Part shown: positions 19,477-27,666 of the stretch, one piece after another
Layout of the letters: every line of letters starts with the position of its first letter
Numbering within the stretch: position 1 is the stretch's first letter
Position numbers and translations under genes: made by a program
Assembly: GCF_002423035.1 (NCBI RefSeq)
Contig: NZ_DIUM01000090.1
Span: 1-57,010, forward strand
Origin: Thiocapsa sp. UBA6158
GTDB taxonomy: Bacteria; Pseudomonadota; Gammaproteobacteria; Chromatiales; Chromatiaceae
Length of the DNA: 57,010 bases
Direction of reading: 5' to 3'
The notes under the pieces: generated by a model
Database searches by the model: none
Seen by the model: only the letters and a program-made list of their open reading frames with translations
What the model was told of the DNA's origin: nothing

Positions 19477-20025
19477 TCAAATAATCATCGTCGGCGATCC
19501 GGTTTCGCCATGCGTCGCGGCCTCATCGGTCGGCTTCGATAGCCGCGATGCGCATCCGTTCGGGTCGATCAGCCGCCGCACCCATTCCAGCATCGGCTGG
19601 ACCGCCGCTTCGGCGGTCGGCGTCAGCACGTAGTTGGAATAGTCGAACGCGCTCCCGCACGCCGTGACCAGGAAGGTCTCGGGAACCTTGCCGTAGAGTG
19701 TCTCGCACCAAGCGAGGAGTTCGCGAGGATCCAGGAAATGCGCCATGGTCGACATGGCGCTGGCGTCGGGCGCGAGCGATCGGCAGCGGACCTCGCCCGG
19801 TGTGCCCTCGACTGCGGCGTCGAGAAAGACGACGCGGTCGTGCTCCACCAAATCGGCGACCAGCTCGGCTGTGAGGATGTGGCGCGAGATCACCGCCACG
19901 CCCGCCGGCACTCCGTCGGCCTGCAGCCGATCCGCGACCAGCGGCCCGATCGCGTCGTCGCCGCGAATCGGGCTGCCGTAGCCGATGATCAAGACCTTTC
20001 TGCTCCCCATGCGCGCGCGATCCAT
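19477..20025 (-). CDS. hoxW: HoxW-type hydrogenase maturation protease
   Basis: The 182-residue protein belongs to the HybD/HoxW endopeptidase family. It opens KVLIIGYGSPIRGDDAIGPLVADRL, with the conserved Asp residues that bind the nickel of the large subunit, and has VVFLDAAVEG. These enzymes cut off the C-terminal tail of the [NiFe] large subunit after the metal centre is assembled. The gene begins one base after the hoxH stop codon and is last in the hox operon, so its substrate should be HoxH. The C-terminus is about 25 residues longer than typical and polar. An ATG five codons downstream (20010) is an alternative start. Confidence 0.88.
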   Translation of the reverse strand: MDRARMGSRKVLIIGYGSPIRGDDAIGPLVADRLQADGVPAGVAVISRHILTAELVADLVEHDRVVFLDAAVEGTPGEVRCRSLAPDASAMSTMAHFLDPRELLAWCETLYGKVPETFLVTACGSAFDYSNYVLTPTAEAAVQPMLEWVRRLIDPNGCASRLSKPTDEAATHGETGSPTMII

Positions 20026-21453
20026 TCAGCCGCGCCTGAGCGTGTCGACGACCCGGCCGGTCGCATCCTTCAGCTCGATGGCGAGCGGCATCTCTCCGAA
20101 GGCGTGCGAGGCGCAGGACAGACAGGGGTCGAAACAGCGGATGACCGCCTCGACGCGATTGAGCATCCCCTCCTGGAGGTTGTTGCCGTCGACATAGGCG
20201 TCGGCGACCTGACGGATGCTCTGGTTCATGGCGAGGTTGTTGTGTCCGGTCGCGATGATGAGATTGACCCAGGTAATCAGCCCCTCGTCGTCGATCCGGT
20301 AGTGATGCATCAGGATCCCGCGCGGGGCCTCGGTCACCCCGATGCCTTCGTAGCGGTTGCTGCGGGCACGGGCACGCACGCGCGCGTCGAGGATGGTCGG
20401 ATCCTTGAGCAGTCGCTCCATCATCTCGAGCGCGTAGATGATCTCGACCAGTCGGGCATAGTGATAATGGAAGCTGCTTGCGATCGGGCCGGATTCCTGA
20501 AGCATGTGGAACTCGGCGAGTGCCACGTCGGCATAGGGCGTTCCGCAGGCATCGATATTGTTCAGGCGTGCAAGAGGGCCGACCCGATAGATGCCCTTGG
20601 GGTAGCCGTGCGGCTTGTAGTAGGGGAACTTCATGTAGCTGAAGTCCTCGACCGCCTCGCCGATCAGACGCTCGTACTCGTGCGGCGGCACCATGTCTTC
20701 GAGGATGCGGCCTTGCGCATCCTTGAGCCGCAGGAGGCCATCGTAGTGCTCCAGGTGTCCCTTCGGGCTCACCAGGCTGAGGAACATGGTCGGTTGATTG
20801 CCGAAGTGACTGGCCTCGTCCTTGAACTTGGGCACCAGTGTCTTGAAGAAGGCGTAGGTGCGTTTGGCGATGTCCAGCCCTTCCGGGAGCAGGGCGAGCA
20901 TGGCGTCGCGCTTCTCCTGCGTCAGCGGCTCGCTGACCCCGCCGGGCACGACCCAGGTCGGGTGGATCTTCTTCCCGCCCAGGGTCTCGATGATGGTCTG
21001 GCCGATCTGACGCAGACGGATGCCGTCCTTGGCTAGTGCCGGGTTTTGGCGCATGACGCCGAAGATGTTGCGCGAGACCGGATCCGAGTCCCAGCCGAGC
21101 AAGAGGTCCGGCGAGGAGAGATGAAAGAACGACAAGGCGTGCGACTGGGTGATCTGTGCGAGGTTGATAATGCGGCGCAGCTTCTCGCCGGTCGGCGGGA
21201 TGCCGACCGAGAGCAGGTGATCGCAGGCCTTGTTGGACGCCAGCACATGACTGACCGGGCAGATCCCGCAGGTTCGAGCCGTCAGCGCGGGCATCTCGCG
21301 ATAGGGCCGGCCCTCGCAGAACTTCTCGAAGCCACGGAACTGGGTGAGATGGAACTTGGCGTCCTCGACCTCTCCGGCGTCTCCGAGCTGCAGGGTGATG
21401 CGGGCATGGCCCTCGATGCGGGTAACGGGTTCGATGACGACGGTGCGGCTCAT
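20026..21453 (-). CDS. hoxH: NAD-linked [NiFe]-hydrogenase large subunit
   Basis: HoxH carries the Ni-Fe(CN)2CO active site of the bidirectional cytoplasmic hydrogenase. The 475-residue protein has the N-terminal ligand motif TCGICPVSH (C62 and C65) and the C-terminal motif DPCLSCASH (C444 and C447). A tail of about 25 residues, beginning AFGEMPL, follows and is the expected product of HoxW cleavage. The start codon overlaps the stop of the 111-residue ORF before it (ATGA). Length and motifs fit the HoxH group (3d/bidirectional) rather than membrane-bound uptake enzymes. Confidence 0.97.
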   Translation of the reverse strand: MSRTVVIEPVTRIEGHARITLQLGDAGEVEDAKFHLTQFRGFEKFCEGRPYREMPALTARTCGICPVSHVLASNKACDHLLSVGIPPTGEKLRRIINLAQITQSHALSFFHLSSPDLLLGWDSDPVSRNIFGVMRQNPALAKDGIRLRQIGQTIIETLGGKKIHPTWVVPGGVSEPLTQEKRDAMLALLPEGLDIAKRTYAFFKTLVPKFKDEASHFGNQPTMFLSLVSPKGHLEHYDGLLRLKDAQGRILEDMVPPHEYERLIGEAVEDFSYMKFPYYKPHGYPKGIYRVGPLARLNNIDACGTPYADVALAEFHMLQESGPIASSFHYHYARLVEIIYALEMMERLLKDPTILDARVRARARSNRYEGIGVTEAPRGILMHHYRIDDEGLITWVNLIIATGHNNLAMNQSIRQVADAYVDGNNLQEGMLNRVEAVIRCFDPCLSCASHAFGEMPLAIELKDATGRVVDTLRRG

Positions 21454-21785
21454 GGATGCGGCCCCTGGCGGTTGGAATTCGGTGTGGCGTTCGAGTCGTC
21501 ACCCTCGTTGCTTAAGGCGCGCTCGGTGATCTCGCGATGCAGATGGGTCATCCTGGCGATGATGTCGTCGCGCTCCGGATGTTGCGCCCTCCTGGAGTGA
21601 TTCTCCTCGGCATCGGCGAAGACCTCGGTCAGGAATTCGATATCGAAGCCGTCGAGTCGCGCGCCGCCGTCGACCTTGGCCTTGCTGTCGAGCAGGCGCG
21701 GCAGGCGCAGACGCTCGCGGAGTGCGACGATCACGCCGGCGTCGGGATCTTGCGGCGTTTGGTTTCCGGCAGACGTCTGGATCAT
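21450..21785 (-). CDS. small unassigned ORF embedded in the hox operon
   Basis: I do not recognise this 111-residue protein. It begins four bases after the hoxY stop and ends by overlapping the hoxH start (ATGA), so it is cotranscribed and coupled. It has no signal peptide, no membrane segment and no cysteines. The middle reads VALRERLRLPRLLDSKAK and FDIEFLTEVFADAEENH, the next part is a probable charged helix (DDIIARMTHLHREITERAL), and the tail is polar. The histidines and acidic residues allow a metallochaperone or assembly role, but that is speculation. Canonical hox operons go directly from hoxY to hoxH in many organisms. Confidence 0.65.
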   Translation of the reverse strand: MIQTSAGNQTPQDPDAGVIVALRERLRLPRLLDSKAKVDGGARLDGFDIEFLTEVFADAEENHSRRAQHPERDDIIARMTHLHREITERALSNEGDDSNATPNSNRQGPHP

Positions 21786-21789
21786 GGGC

Positions 21790-22332
21790 TCAGGCCCCGA
21801 ACCGGGTCACGGAGCTGGGATCCGGCATGCGCCCCGCGATCAGCTCGCTCAGCACGTACCAGATGGCGTCGGCGCTCGGCGGGCAGCCGGGCACGAAGAC
21901 ATCCACGCCGACGACACCGTGAATGGGCTTGACGAGGGACAGCAGGGCCGGAACCCCTCGGGTCGGGGTCTGCGGTTGGACCGTCACGGTGTCGCGGTAG
22001 GCGTGATCCACGACGTCGGCGAGCTTGAAGTGGTTGCGCATGGCCGGGACGTTTCCGTTCACGGCGCAATCGCCCAGACTGACCAGGATCTTGCAGTGCT
22101 TGCGAAACGCATAGGCCTTTTCCAGATCGTCTTCCGAGCTGATCGAGCCTTCCAGGATGCCTACATCCACATGGTCCGGCAGGGTCTTGGTGTCGACCAG
22201 CGGGCTGTAGACGATGTCGACCTGCTGAACCAGCTCGATCAGGCGCTCGTCCATGTCCAGGAAGGACATGTGACAGCCCGAGCAGCCGTCGAGCCAGGTG
22301 GTCGCGACCGTGATCTTGGGCGGTGTGCTCAT
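21790..22332 (-). CDS. hoxY: NAD-linked [NiFe]-hydrogenase small subunit
   Basis: HoxY holds the proximal [4Fe-4S] cluster that passes electrons between HoxH and the diaphorase. The 180-residue protein is short, as is usual for the bidirectional class, has no Tat signal, and shows the ligand motifs DGCSGCHMSFLD, GDCAVNGN and PGCPPSAD. The ATG at 22332 overlaps the hoxU stop. Open frame upstream of that is a shadow of hoxU. Confidence 0.96.
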   Translation of the reverse strand: MSTPPKITVATTWLDGCSGCHMSFLDMDERLIELVQQVDIVYSPLVDTKTLPDHVDVGILEGSISSEDDLEKAYAFRKHCKILVSLGDCAVNGNVPAMRNHFKLADVVDHAYRDTVTVQPQTPTRGVPALLSLVKPIHGVVGVDVFVPGCPPSADAIWYVLSELIAGRMPDPSSVTRFGA

Positions 22333-23060
22333 TGGGCATGTCTCCGGCGGGCGAGAATCGGCAGGAAGTGTTGATCTTTGACCATCTCGCCGACTGAAGT
22401 GCCCTGCCTCACCAACGCGCCGGTCGGGCAGACCTGGACACATTTGCCGCAGCTGGTGCAGGTGTCGCTCTCGCCCCAGGGTTGCGCCATGTCGGTGATC
22501 ACGCGGCACTCGGTGCCCCGGCCCATGACGTCCCAGGTGTGGGCGCCCTCGATCTCGTCGCAGACACGCACGCAGCGGGTGCAGAGGATGCAGCGATCGT
22601 GGTCGAGCCGGAACATCTCGTGCGAGCTGTCGACCCGGTAGCTGGCCTGCCGGTAGGGCACGCGGACATGGTCGACACCGCATGTCTGGGCCAGGTACTG
22701 AAGCTCGCAGTGACCGTTTGAGACGCAGACCGAGCAGACATGGTTACGCTCGGCGAAGAGCAGCTCGACGATGGTGCGGCGATAGCGCTGGAGCTTCTCG
22801 GTGTTCGTCTGGATCTGCATCCCTTCGGTCACGCGCGTCGAGCAGGCGGCCAAGAGGCGACCTTGACCGGCCAGCTCCACGAGACAGAGCCGACAGGCGC
22901 CCCATATCGAGAGACCTTCGAGATAACAGAGACTCGGGATCGGGATCTGATTCTCGCGACAGACCTCGATGATGGTCTCGTCCTCGCGGGCGGAGAGATC
23001 CCGGCCGTCGATGTTGAGCGTGACGACGCGGACATTCGGTTGCGTGGCGGGTGGGGGCAT
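22329..23060 (-). CDS. hoxU: diaphorase iron-sulfur subunit
   Basis: HoxU connects the diaphorase and hydrogenase halves, like the N-terminal part of NuoG. The 243-residue protein has a [2Fe-2S] ferredoxin domain (CYLEGLSIWGACRLCLVE then AACSTRV), a NuoG-type Cys/His segment (CSVCVSNGHCELQ), and two 4Fe-4S motifs (CILCTRCVRVC and CTSCGKCVQVCPTGAL). I start at ATG 23060 (MPPPATQPNVRVVTLNIDG), which gives the usual length; the frame is open for 19 more unlikely codons. Unlike the other hox genes, it is separated from its predecessor hoxF by 188 bp that contain an inverted repeat. Confidence 0.95.
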   Translation of the reverse strand: MPPPATQPNVRVVTLNIDGRDLSAREDETIIEVCRENQIPIPSLCYLEGLSIWGACRLCLVELAGQGRLLAACSTRVTEGMQIQTNTEKLQRYRRTIVELLFAERNHVCSVCVSNGHCELQYLAQTCGVDHVRVPYRQASYRVDSSHEMFRLDHDRCILCTRCVRVCDEIEGAHTWDVMGRGTECRVITDMAQPWGESDTCTSCGKCVQVCPTGALVRQGTSVGEMVKDQHFLPILARRRHAQ

Positions 23061-23090
23061 ATCGGCTCCGTCAGCCTCGTTTGTGCAGTT

Positions 23091-23225
23091 TGAACCGCAA
23101 AGGCGCGCAGGATGCAACGCAGCTGACGCTGCTGCGGCTGTTCGCCGTCGACGAGCTCCGTGGTTCCGGCGCCGGGACTCGGCCGCTCGATACCCTGGTG
23201 ATCGTTGTCGCGCTTTGCGCCTTTG
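23091..23225. repeat. inverted repeat around CAAAGGCGC in the hoxF-hoxU gap
   Basis: CAAAGGCGC at 23098-23106 (in TGAACCGCAAAGGCGC) and GCGCCTTTG at 23217-23225 are inverted copies about 110 bp apart. The GAACCGCAAAGGCGC wording resembles a dispersed intergenic repeat that I recall from several proteobacterial genomes. It sits in the only real gap of the hox operon, so it is probably an insertion. Confidence 0.4.
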
Positions 23226-23248
23226 TGATCGATAAGGCCTGTTCCGCG

Positions 23249-24859
23249 CTAAGCGTCGCCGAGCTTCGCTTCATACTCGTTGCGGAAATAACGCATGGTG
23301 CTCAACACCGGATTCGGCGCCGTCTGGCCCAGTCCGCAGAGACTGGTCGCCTGCACCACCTCGCAGAGCTCTTCCAAAAGGGCCAGCTCGGCGCGCGTGG
23401 CCTGCGACTTGGCCAGCCGGTCGAGGATGCTGTGCATCTGCTGTGTTCCTGCGCGGCAGGGGATGCATTTGCCGCACGACTCGGTCATGCAGAACTCCAT
23501 GAAATAGCGTGCAACATCGACCATGCTGGAGGTCTCGTCCATGACGATCATGCCGCCCGAGCCCATCATGGTCCCGAGTGTCTTGAGGCTGTCGTAGTCC
23601 ACCGCGATGTCGAGGTGCTGCGCCGGGATACAACCGCCCGAGGGGCCGCCGGTCTGCACCGCCTTGAAGGCCTTGCCGCCAGGGATGCCGCCGCCGATGA
23701 CCTCGATGATGTCGCGCAGCGAGGTGCCCATCGGGACCTCGATGAGGCCGGTGTTGGTGATGGTTCCGGCGAGCGCGAAGACCTTGGTCCCGTTCGATCG
23801 CTCGGTGCCGATCGAGGCGAACCAGTCGCCCCCCTCGCGCAGGATCGGGGTGATGTTGGCGAAGGTCTCGACGTTGTTGATCAGCGTGGGATAGCCCCAC
23901 AGCCCCGACTCGGCGGGGTAGGGCGGACGCGGACGGGGCTGACCACGGAGTCCTTCGATGGAGGCCATGAGCGCCGTCTCTTCGCCGCAGACGAAGGCCC
24001 CGGCGCCGAGCCGGATCTCGACCTCCAAGCTGAATTGGGTGTCGCCGATCTTGTTGCCCAAAAATCCCGATCGCTTGGCCTTGCGGATCGCGGTTTGGAG
24101 TCGCTCGACCGCGAGCGGGTACTCCGCGCGGACATAGACATAGGCCTTGTTCGCGCCGATTGCGTAGGCGGCGATGGCCATGCCCTCGAGAACCCGGTGC
24201 GGGTCCGACTCCAGGATCGCCCGATCCATGAAGGCGCCCGGATCGCCTTCGTCGGCGTTGCAGATGACGTATTTTTGGGTCGCGGGCATCTTGGCGACGG
24301 TCGACCATTTCAGTCCGGTCGGATAGCCGCCGCCGCCGCGTCCACGCAGACCGCTGTCGGTCACTTCGCGCAGGACATCGGCCGGGGTCATCTCGCTCAA
24401 GGCCCGGATCAGGGCCGAGTAACCGCCGACGGCCACATAGCCCTTGAAGCTGTCGGGATCGATGATGCCGGCATTCTCCAGCACGATCTTTTGCTGGCGC
24501 GCGAAGAAGGGCTGATCCGTCGGACAGCGCAGACGTTCCACGGGTGGACCGTCGAGGCTTGCGATGATGTCGGCGGCGTCATCCGCGGTGACGTCGCGAT
24601 AGAGGGTCGACTCTTCGAGCGAGGCATCCCGGTCGGCGATCGACACCAAGGGGCCGGCCGAGCAGAGTCCCATGCATCCGACCCCTTTGACCTTGCACGC
24701 CGGTTTGCTGTCCCCGAGGCCGGCGAGGAGTGCATCCATGACGGGTGCGGCGCCGGACGACTGGCAACTGGCGGCCATGCAGACGCGGACCTCGCGCTCG
24801 ACGTTCGCGTCGATGGCACGGTATTGCTCGGCCAGATCGGCCAGATCGTCGAGGTTCAT
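23249..24859 (-). CDS. hoxF: diaphorase flavoprotein subunit
   Basis: HoxF is the NAD(H)-reacting subunit, homologous to NuoE-NuoF fused. The 536-residue protein has an N-terminal thioredoxin-like [2Fe-2S] segment (RVCMAASCQSSG ... GCMGLCSAGP), then the NuoF-like body with GRGGGGYPTGLKW (NAD), GAGAFVCGEETALMASIEG (FMN) and the C-terminal [4Fe-4S] motif ESCGKCIPCRAGT. The start ATG (24859) overlaps the hoxE stop by one base. With HoxE and HoxU it forms the diaphorase that lets the hydrogenase use NAD. Confidence 0.96.
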   Translation of the reverse strand: MNLDDLADLAEQYRAIDANVEREVRVCMAASCQSSGAAPVMDALLAGLGDSKPACKVKGVGCMGLCSAGPLVSIADRDASLEESTLYRDVTADDAADIIASLDGPPVERLRCPTDQPFFARQQKIVLENAGIIDPDSFKGYVAVGGYSALIRALSEMTPADVLREVTDSGLRGRGGGGYPTGLKWSTVAKMPATQKYVICNADEGDPGAFMDRAILESDPHRVLEGMAIAAYAIGANKAYVYVRAEYPLAVERLQTAIRKAKRSGFLGNKIGDTQFSLEVEIRLGAGAFVCGEETALMASIEGLRGQPRPRPPYPAESGLWGYPTLINNVETFANITPILREGGDWFASIGTERSNGTKVFALAGTITNTGLIEVPMGTSLRDIIEVIGGGIPGGKAFKAVQTGGPSGGCIPAQHLDIAVDYDSLKTLGTMMGSGGMIVMDETSSMVDVARYFMEFCMTESCGKCIPCRAGTQQMHSILDRLAKSQATRAELALLEELCEVVQATSLCGLGQTAPNPVLSTMRYFRNEYEAKLGDA

Positions 24860-25353
24860 CAGGTCAGCTCCTCGAGCTTGGCAATGAGTGATTCGCTGTC
24901 GAGCTTGCCGAGCACGTCGCCGTCGATGACGATCGCCGGGGCCAGACCGCAGGCGCCCACACAGCGCGCCGTCAACAGCGACAGCCGGTTGTCTTCGGTC
25001 GTTTCGCCTGGATTGATGTCGTAGCGCTCCTGCAGGCGCTCGACGAGTCCGCCGGCGCCTTTGATGTAGCAGGCGGTGCCGGTGCAGACGACGCATGCAT
25101 GACGTCCCTTCGGCTTGAGCGTGAAGAGATGATAGAAGGTGGCGACACCGAAGACCTTGCTCAGCGGAAGGTCGAGCGCTGCGGCAACAAACCGCAAGGA
25201 GCCCTCGTCGAGAAACCCGAAGGCGTCCTGCACGCTGTGCAGGGTCTCGATCAAGGCATGGTCGGCATAGCCGTTTCGGCGCATGGTGGCGTTGACGAGC
25301 TTCCAACGCTTGTCGTCACTGGGCAGTGGCGGCTTGGCTTGCTGCAGACTCAT
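24859..25353 (-). CDS. hoxE: bidirectional hydrogenase subunit E
   Basis: HoxE is a NuoE-like [2Fe-2S] protein of 164 residues with the ligands CTGTACYIKG and CVGACGLAP. It occurs in the pentameric HoxEFUYH enzymes of cyanobacteria and purple sulfur bacteria (Hox1 of Thiocapsa) but not in the tetrameric Ralstonia type. A strong ribosome site (GGAGGGG) precedes the ATG at 25353. It is the first gene of the operon; a hairpin stands 35 bp upstream in the leader. Confidence 0.95.
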   Translation of the reverse strand: MSLQQAKPPLPSDDKRWKLVNATMRRNGYADHALIETLHSVQDAFGFLDEGSLRFVAAALDLPLSKVFGVATFYHLFTLKPKGRHACVVCTGTACYIKGAGGLVERLQERYDINPGETTEDNRLSLLTARCVGACGLAPAIVIDGDVLGKLDSESLIAKLEELT

Positions 25354-25387
25354 TTCCCCTCCGATTCAATGGGTCATGGTTGCCGAG

Positions 25388-25416
25388 CGATCGCGTCGCC
25401 GACGGCGAGGCGATCG
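25388..25416 (-). promoter_or_regulatory. hairpin in the hoxE leader region
   Basis: CGATCGCGTCGCC (25388-25400) and GGCGAGGCGATCG (25404-25416) pair over 12 of 13 positions around a 3-base loop. The hairpin lies 35 bp upstream of the hoxE start codon. It has no T-tract on either side, so it is not a simple terminator. A regulatory hairpin in the hox mRNA or a dyad operator are both possible. Confidence 0.45.
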
Positions 25417-25529
25417 AACGATGCCACAAGTCTATGACAGATGGATAGCGCGACGACGTTCTTCTTCGCGCGCACTTTCGGTGCGCTCGGTGTCGCCGCG
25501 CTTCCTTTCGGTGCTGCCCGGCTCCCGGC

Positions 25530-25535
25530 TATACT
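25530..25535 (+). promoter_or_regulatory. probable -10 box of pssA
   Basis: TATACT stands 39 bp before the pssA start codon, right after a GC-rich stretch. No consensus -35 is visible at 16-18 bp. The upstream sequence carries a direct repeat CTTTCGGTGC (25475-25484 and 25505-25514). Confidence 0.4.
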
Positions 25536-25573
25536 CATGATTCGACCCGACGGCCGCCAACGAGATCACTCCC

Positions 25574-26326
25574 ATGGACAACGATCCAGCTTTCCGTAAA
25601 CGACGACGCGGCATCTATTTGCTGCCCAATCTGTTTACCACGGCGGCGTTGTTCGCCGGGTTTTACGCGGTCCTCGCAGCGACCCAGGGACGCTTCGAGG
25701 CGGCTGCGCTCGCGATCTTTGCGGCTCAGCTGCTCGACGGGATCGACGGGCGCGTCGCTCGCATCACTCAAACCCAAAGCGATTTCGGTGCCGAGTACGA
25801 CAGCCTCTCCGATATGGTGGCCTTCGGGGTAGCCCCGGCGCTGGTTGCCTACCACTGGGCCTTGGGCGGACTCGGTAAGGTCGGCTGGCTCGCCGCCTTC
25901 GTCTTCACCGCAGCCGCCGCTTTGCGCCTGGCACGGTTCAATACGCAGGTCGGGATCGCCGATAAGCGTTACTTCCAAGGTCTCGCCAGCCCGGCAGCCG
26001 CGGCCATCATCGCGAGCGGGGTCTGGCTCGGCACGGATACGGGGGTCGCCGGGGCCGATGTCGCCTGGCTCGCGGCCATCCTCACTGCAGGTGCCGGCCT
26101 GCTGATGGTCAGTAATTTTCGGTACATCAGCTTCAAACAGCTCAATTTCCAGGGGCGCGTCCCCTTTCTCCTGGCCGTCGCCGTGATGCTTGGCTTTGCG
26201 GTGGTCTTTGTCAATCCGCCGCTGATGCTCTTTCTGATGGCGACGACCTATGCGGTTTCGGGTCCCGTGTGGACCTTGATGCGATTGCGCAAGAGTCGTC
26301 TGCGCCATCGGCGCGGTTCACACTGA
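25574..26326 (+). CDS. pssA: CDP-diacylglycerol-serine O-phosphatidyltransferase, type II
   Basis: PssA makes phosphatidylserine from CDP-diacylglycerol and L-serine, the first step to phosphatidylethanolamine, at the inner membrane. The 250-residue protein has several hydrophobic segments and the full CDP-alcohol phosphotransferase motif: DGIDGRVAR, then G and the paired Asp residues in DFGAEYDSLSD. It is the integral-membrane type II enzyme, not the peripheral phospholipase-D-like PssA of E. coli. The next gene begins 28 bp downstream on the same strand. Confidence 0.93.
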   Translation: MDNDPAFRKRRRGIYLLPNLFTTAALFAGFYAVLAATQGRFEAAALAIFAAQLLDGIDGRVARITQTQSDFGAEYDSLSDMVAFGVAPALVAYHWALGGLGKVGWLAAFVFTAAAALRLARFNTQVGIADKRYFQGLASPAAAAIIASGVWLGTDTGVAGADVAWLAAILTAGAGLLMVSNFRYISFKQLNFQGRVPFLLAVAVMLGFAVVFVNPPLMLFLMATTYAVSGPVWTLMRLRKSRLRHRRGSH

Positions 26327-26354
26327 GACATGAACGAGTCGTCCGGGTAGCATC

Positions 26355-27521
26355 ATGGCAACGGGACCACGCGAGATCGTCACGCCCTTTCGGCCCATCC
26401 CGCTGGATGTTCCGGCGGGTCTGACGCCGAACGAGTTCTTCAACAGCGCCGAGAACCTTCGGGATCTAGTGCAGAACAACGGTCTGCTGCGCAACCAAGA
26501 GGATCTGCTGCTCTACCGTAAGGCGCTGGGGCATTCCACCGAGCTGGATTGCTCGATCATCTACGACACCTCCAAACGCATCCTCAACCCGCTCGGCCGT
26601 CCGGTTCGCCGCACCCAGGTCTCGCCGTCGGTGAAGCGCGTCTGGAACCGGATGAATCGGATCATCATCGAGGAGATGCTTCGGCGCTATCCGGATCCGG
26701 GCGAGGCACTGGTGATGGCCGGGGAGGCGAGTCTGGATGCCACCTGGCCTCTGACCTCGCCGGGCGTGCCGAGCATCCGCATGCTGCACAACCACTTCAT
26801 TGTCTTCCCGATGGAGCAGCTGTGCGCGGCCCCGCCGGCCGATCCGAGCCATCCCAACCTGACCGACGGCGGTCAGCACAGCCTCTTTCAGGCCCACATG
26901 CGCGATGTCTACCGGCGCTTTTTCGACGAGGCGCTGGACCTGCGTATCCTGCGCACGGTGCATACGGACGAGTCGCGTCTCGCACTCACCGGCTATCCGG
27001 AGGGTTTGCCCTGCTGGGAGATCCAGGGCGGGGTCGCGGCCCTCGGCGACACCGCCTTCTGGGCCGAGTACGACGAGATCCTGCGCGGCTTTCTCGACTT
27101 CTACCGCACCTTCTTCTCGCAGGTGTCGAGCCGCAACGCCGAGATCCTGCCGGATGTCTACTTTCCGAACCAGATCGAATCGGTCCTGCTCTTCGACAAC
27201 GCCTTTATGCAGACCGCGAAACGGGTTCGCGAGCGCTGTCTCGGCGACCCGGCCTACGCCAACTCCATCCGCTGGGAGCCGGCCTTCAAGCAGCTCCTCT
27301 TTCGGCATGACTCCGGCCGCTTGATGCTGACCATTAGTCAGAACTCGATCGGCAACGCCATCACGGAGCTGCTCGGGGTCGTGGTCAAGCGCGTTCCCGA
27401 CCGTGATGCCTACGAGGCGCACGAGCCGGCGCTCATCGAGCGTCTGCTCGAGATCAGGCGGCTTCTCGTCGCCGCCGACCTCGGCGACGGGATCGCCACT
27501 CCGCATTGGGGCGCGGACTGA
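26355..27521 (+). CDS. conserved-looking hypothetical protein with HNHFIVFP motif
   Basis: I do not recognise a family for this 388-residue protein. It has no signal peptide and no clear membrane segment. The sequence is even in composition with few low-complexity runs, as in a folded enzyme. The central motif MLHNHFIVFP resembles the His-containing strand of HIT/GalT-type nucleotidyltransferases, but the full HxHxH triad is not present, so the link is weak. It follows pssA by 28 bp and precedes the PlcP-like phosphoesterase on the same strand. That context would suit a lipid or envelope function, but nothing in the sequence proves it. Confidence 0.6.
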   Translation: MATGPREIVTPFRPIPLDVPAGLTPNEFFNSAENLRDLVQNNGLLRNQEDLLLYRKALGHSTELDCSIIYDTSKRILNPLGRPVRRTQVSPSVKRVWNRMNRIIIEEMLRRYPDPGEALVMAGEASLDATWPLTSPGVPSIRMLHNHFIVFPMEQLCAAPPADPSHPNLTDGGQHSLFQAHMRDVYRRFFDEALDLRILRTVHTDESRLALTGYPEGLPCWEIQGGVAALGDTAFWAEYDEILRGFLDFYRTFFSQVSSRNAEILPDVYFPNQIESVLLFDNAFMQTAKRVRERCLGDPAYANSIRWEPAFKQLLFRHDSGRLMLTISQNSIGNAITELLGVVVKRVPDRDAYEAHEPALIERLLEIRRLLVAADLGDGIATPHWGAD

Positions 27522-27666
27522 GCTGAGTTCCGCGCCGACCGGCTGCAGGCAGCTCGGCAGTCCGCGGGACCCCGAGATTTCATCGCATCTTCACGGTTCG
27601 TCAATATCCCGGCAATCGCGCGCGCAGATCATATCCCGACGTTGATGGCTCGAGGCCGGCGATGTG

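Noticed and set aside
23051..25024. 657-codon plus-strand frame across hoxF
   Set aside because: Antisense shadow of hoxF, no signal, no recognisable motif.
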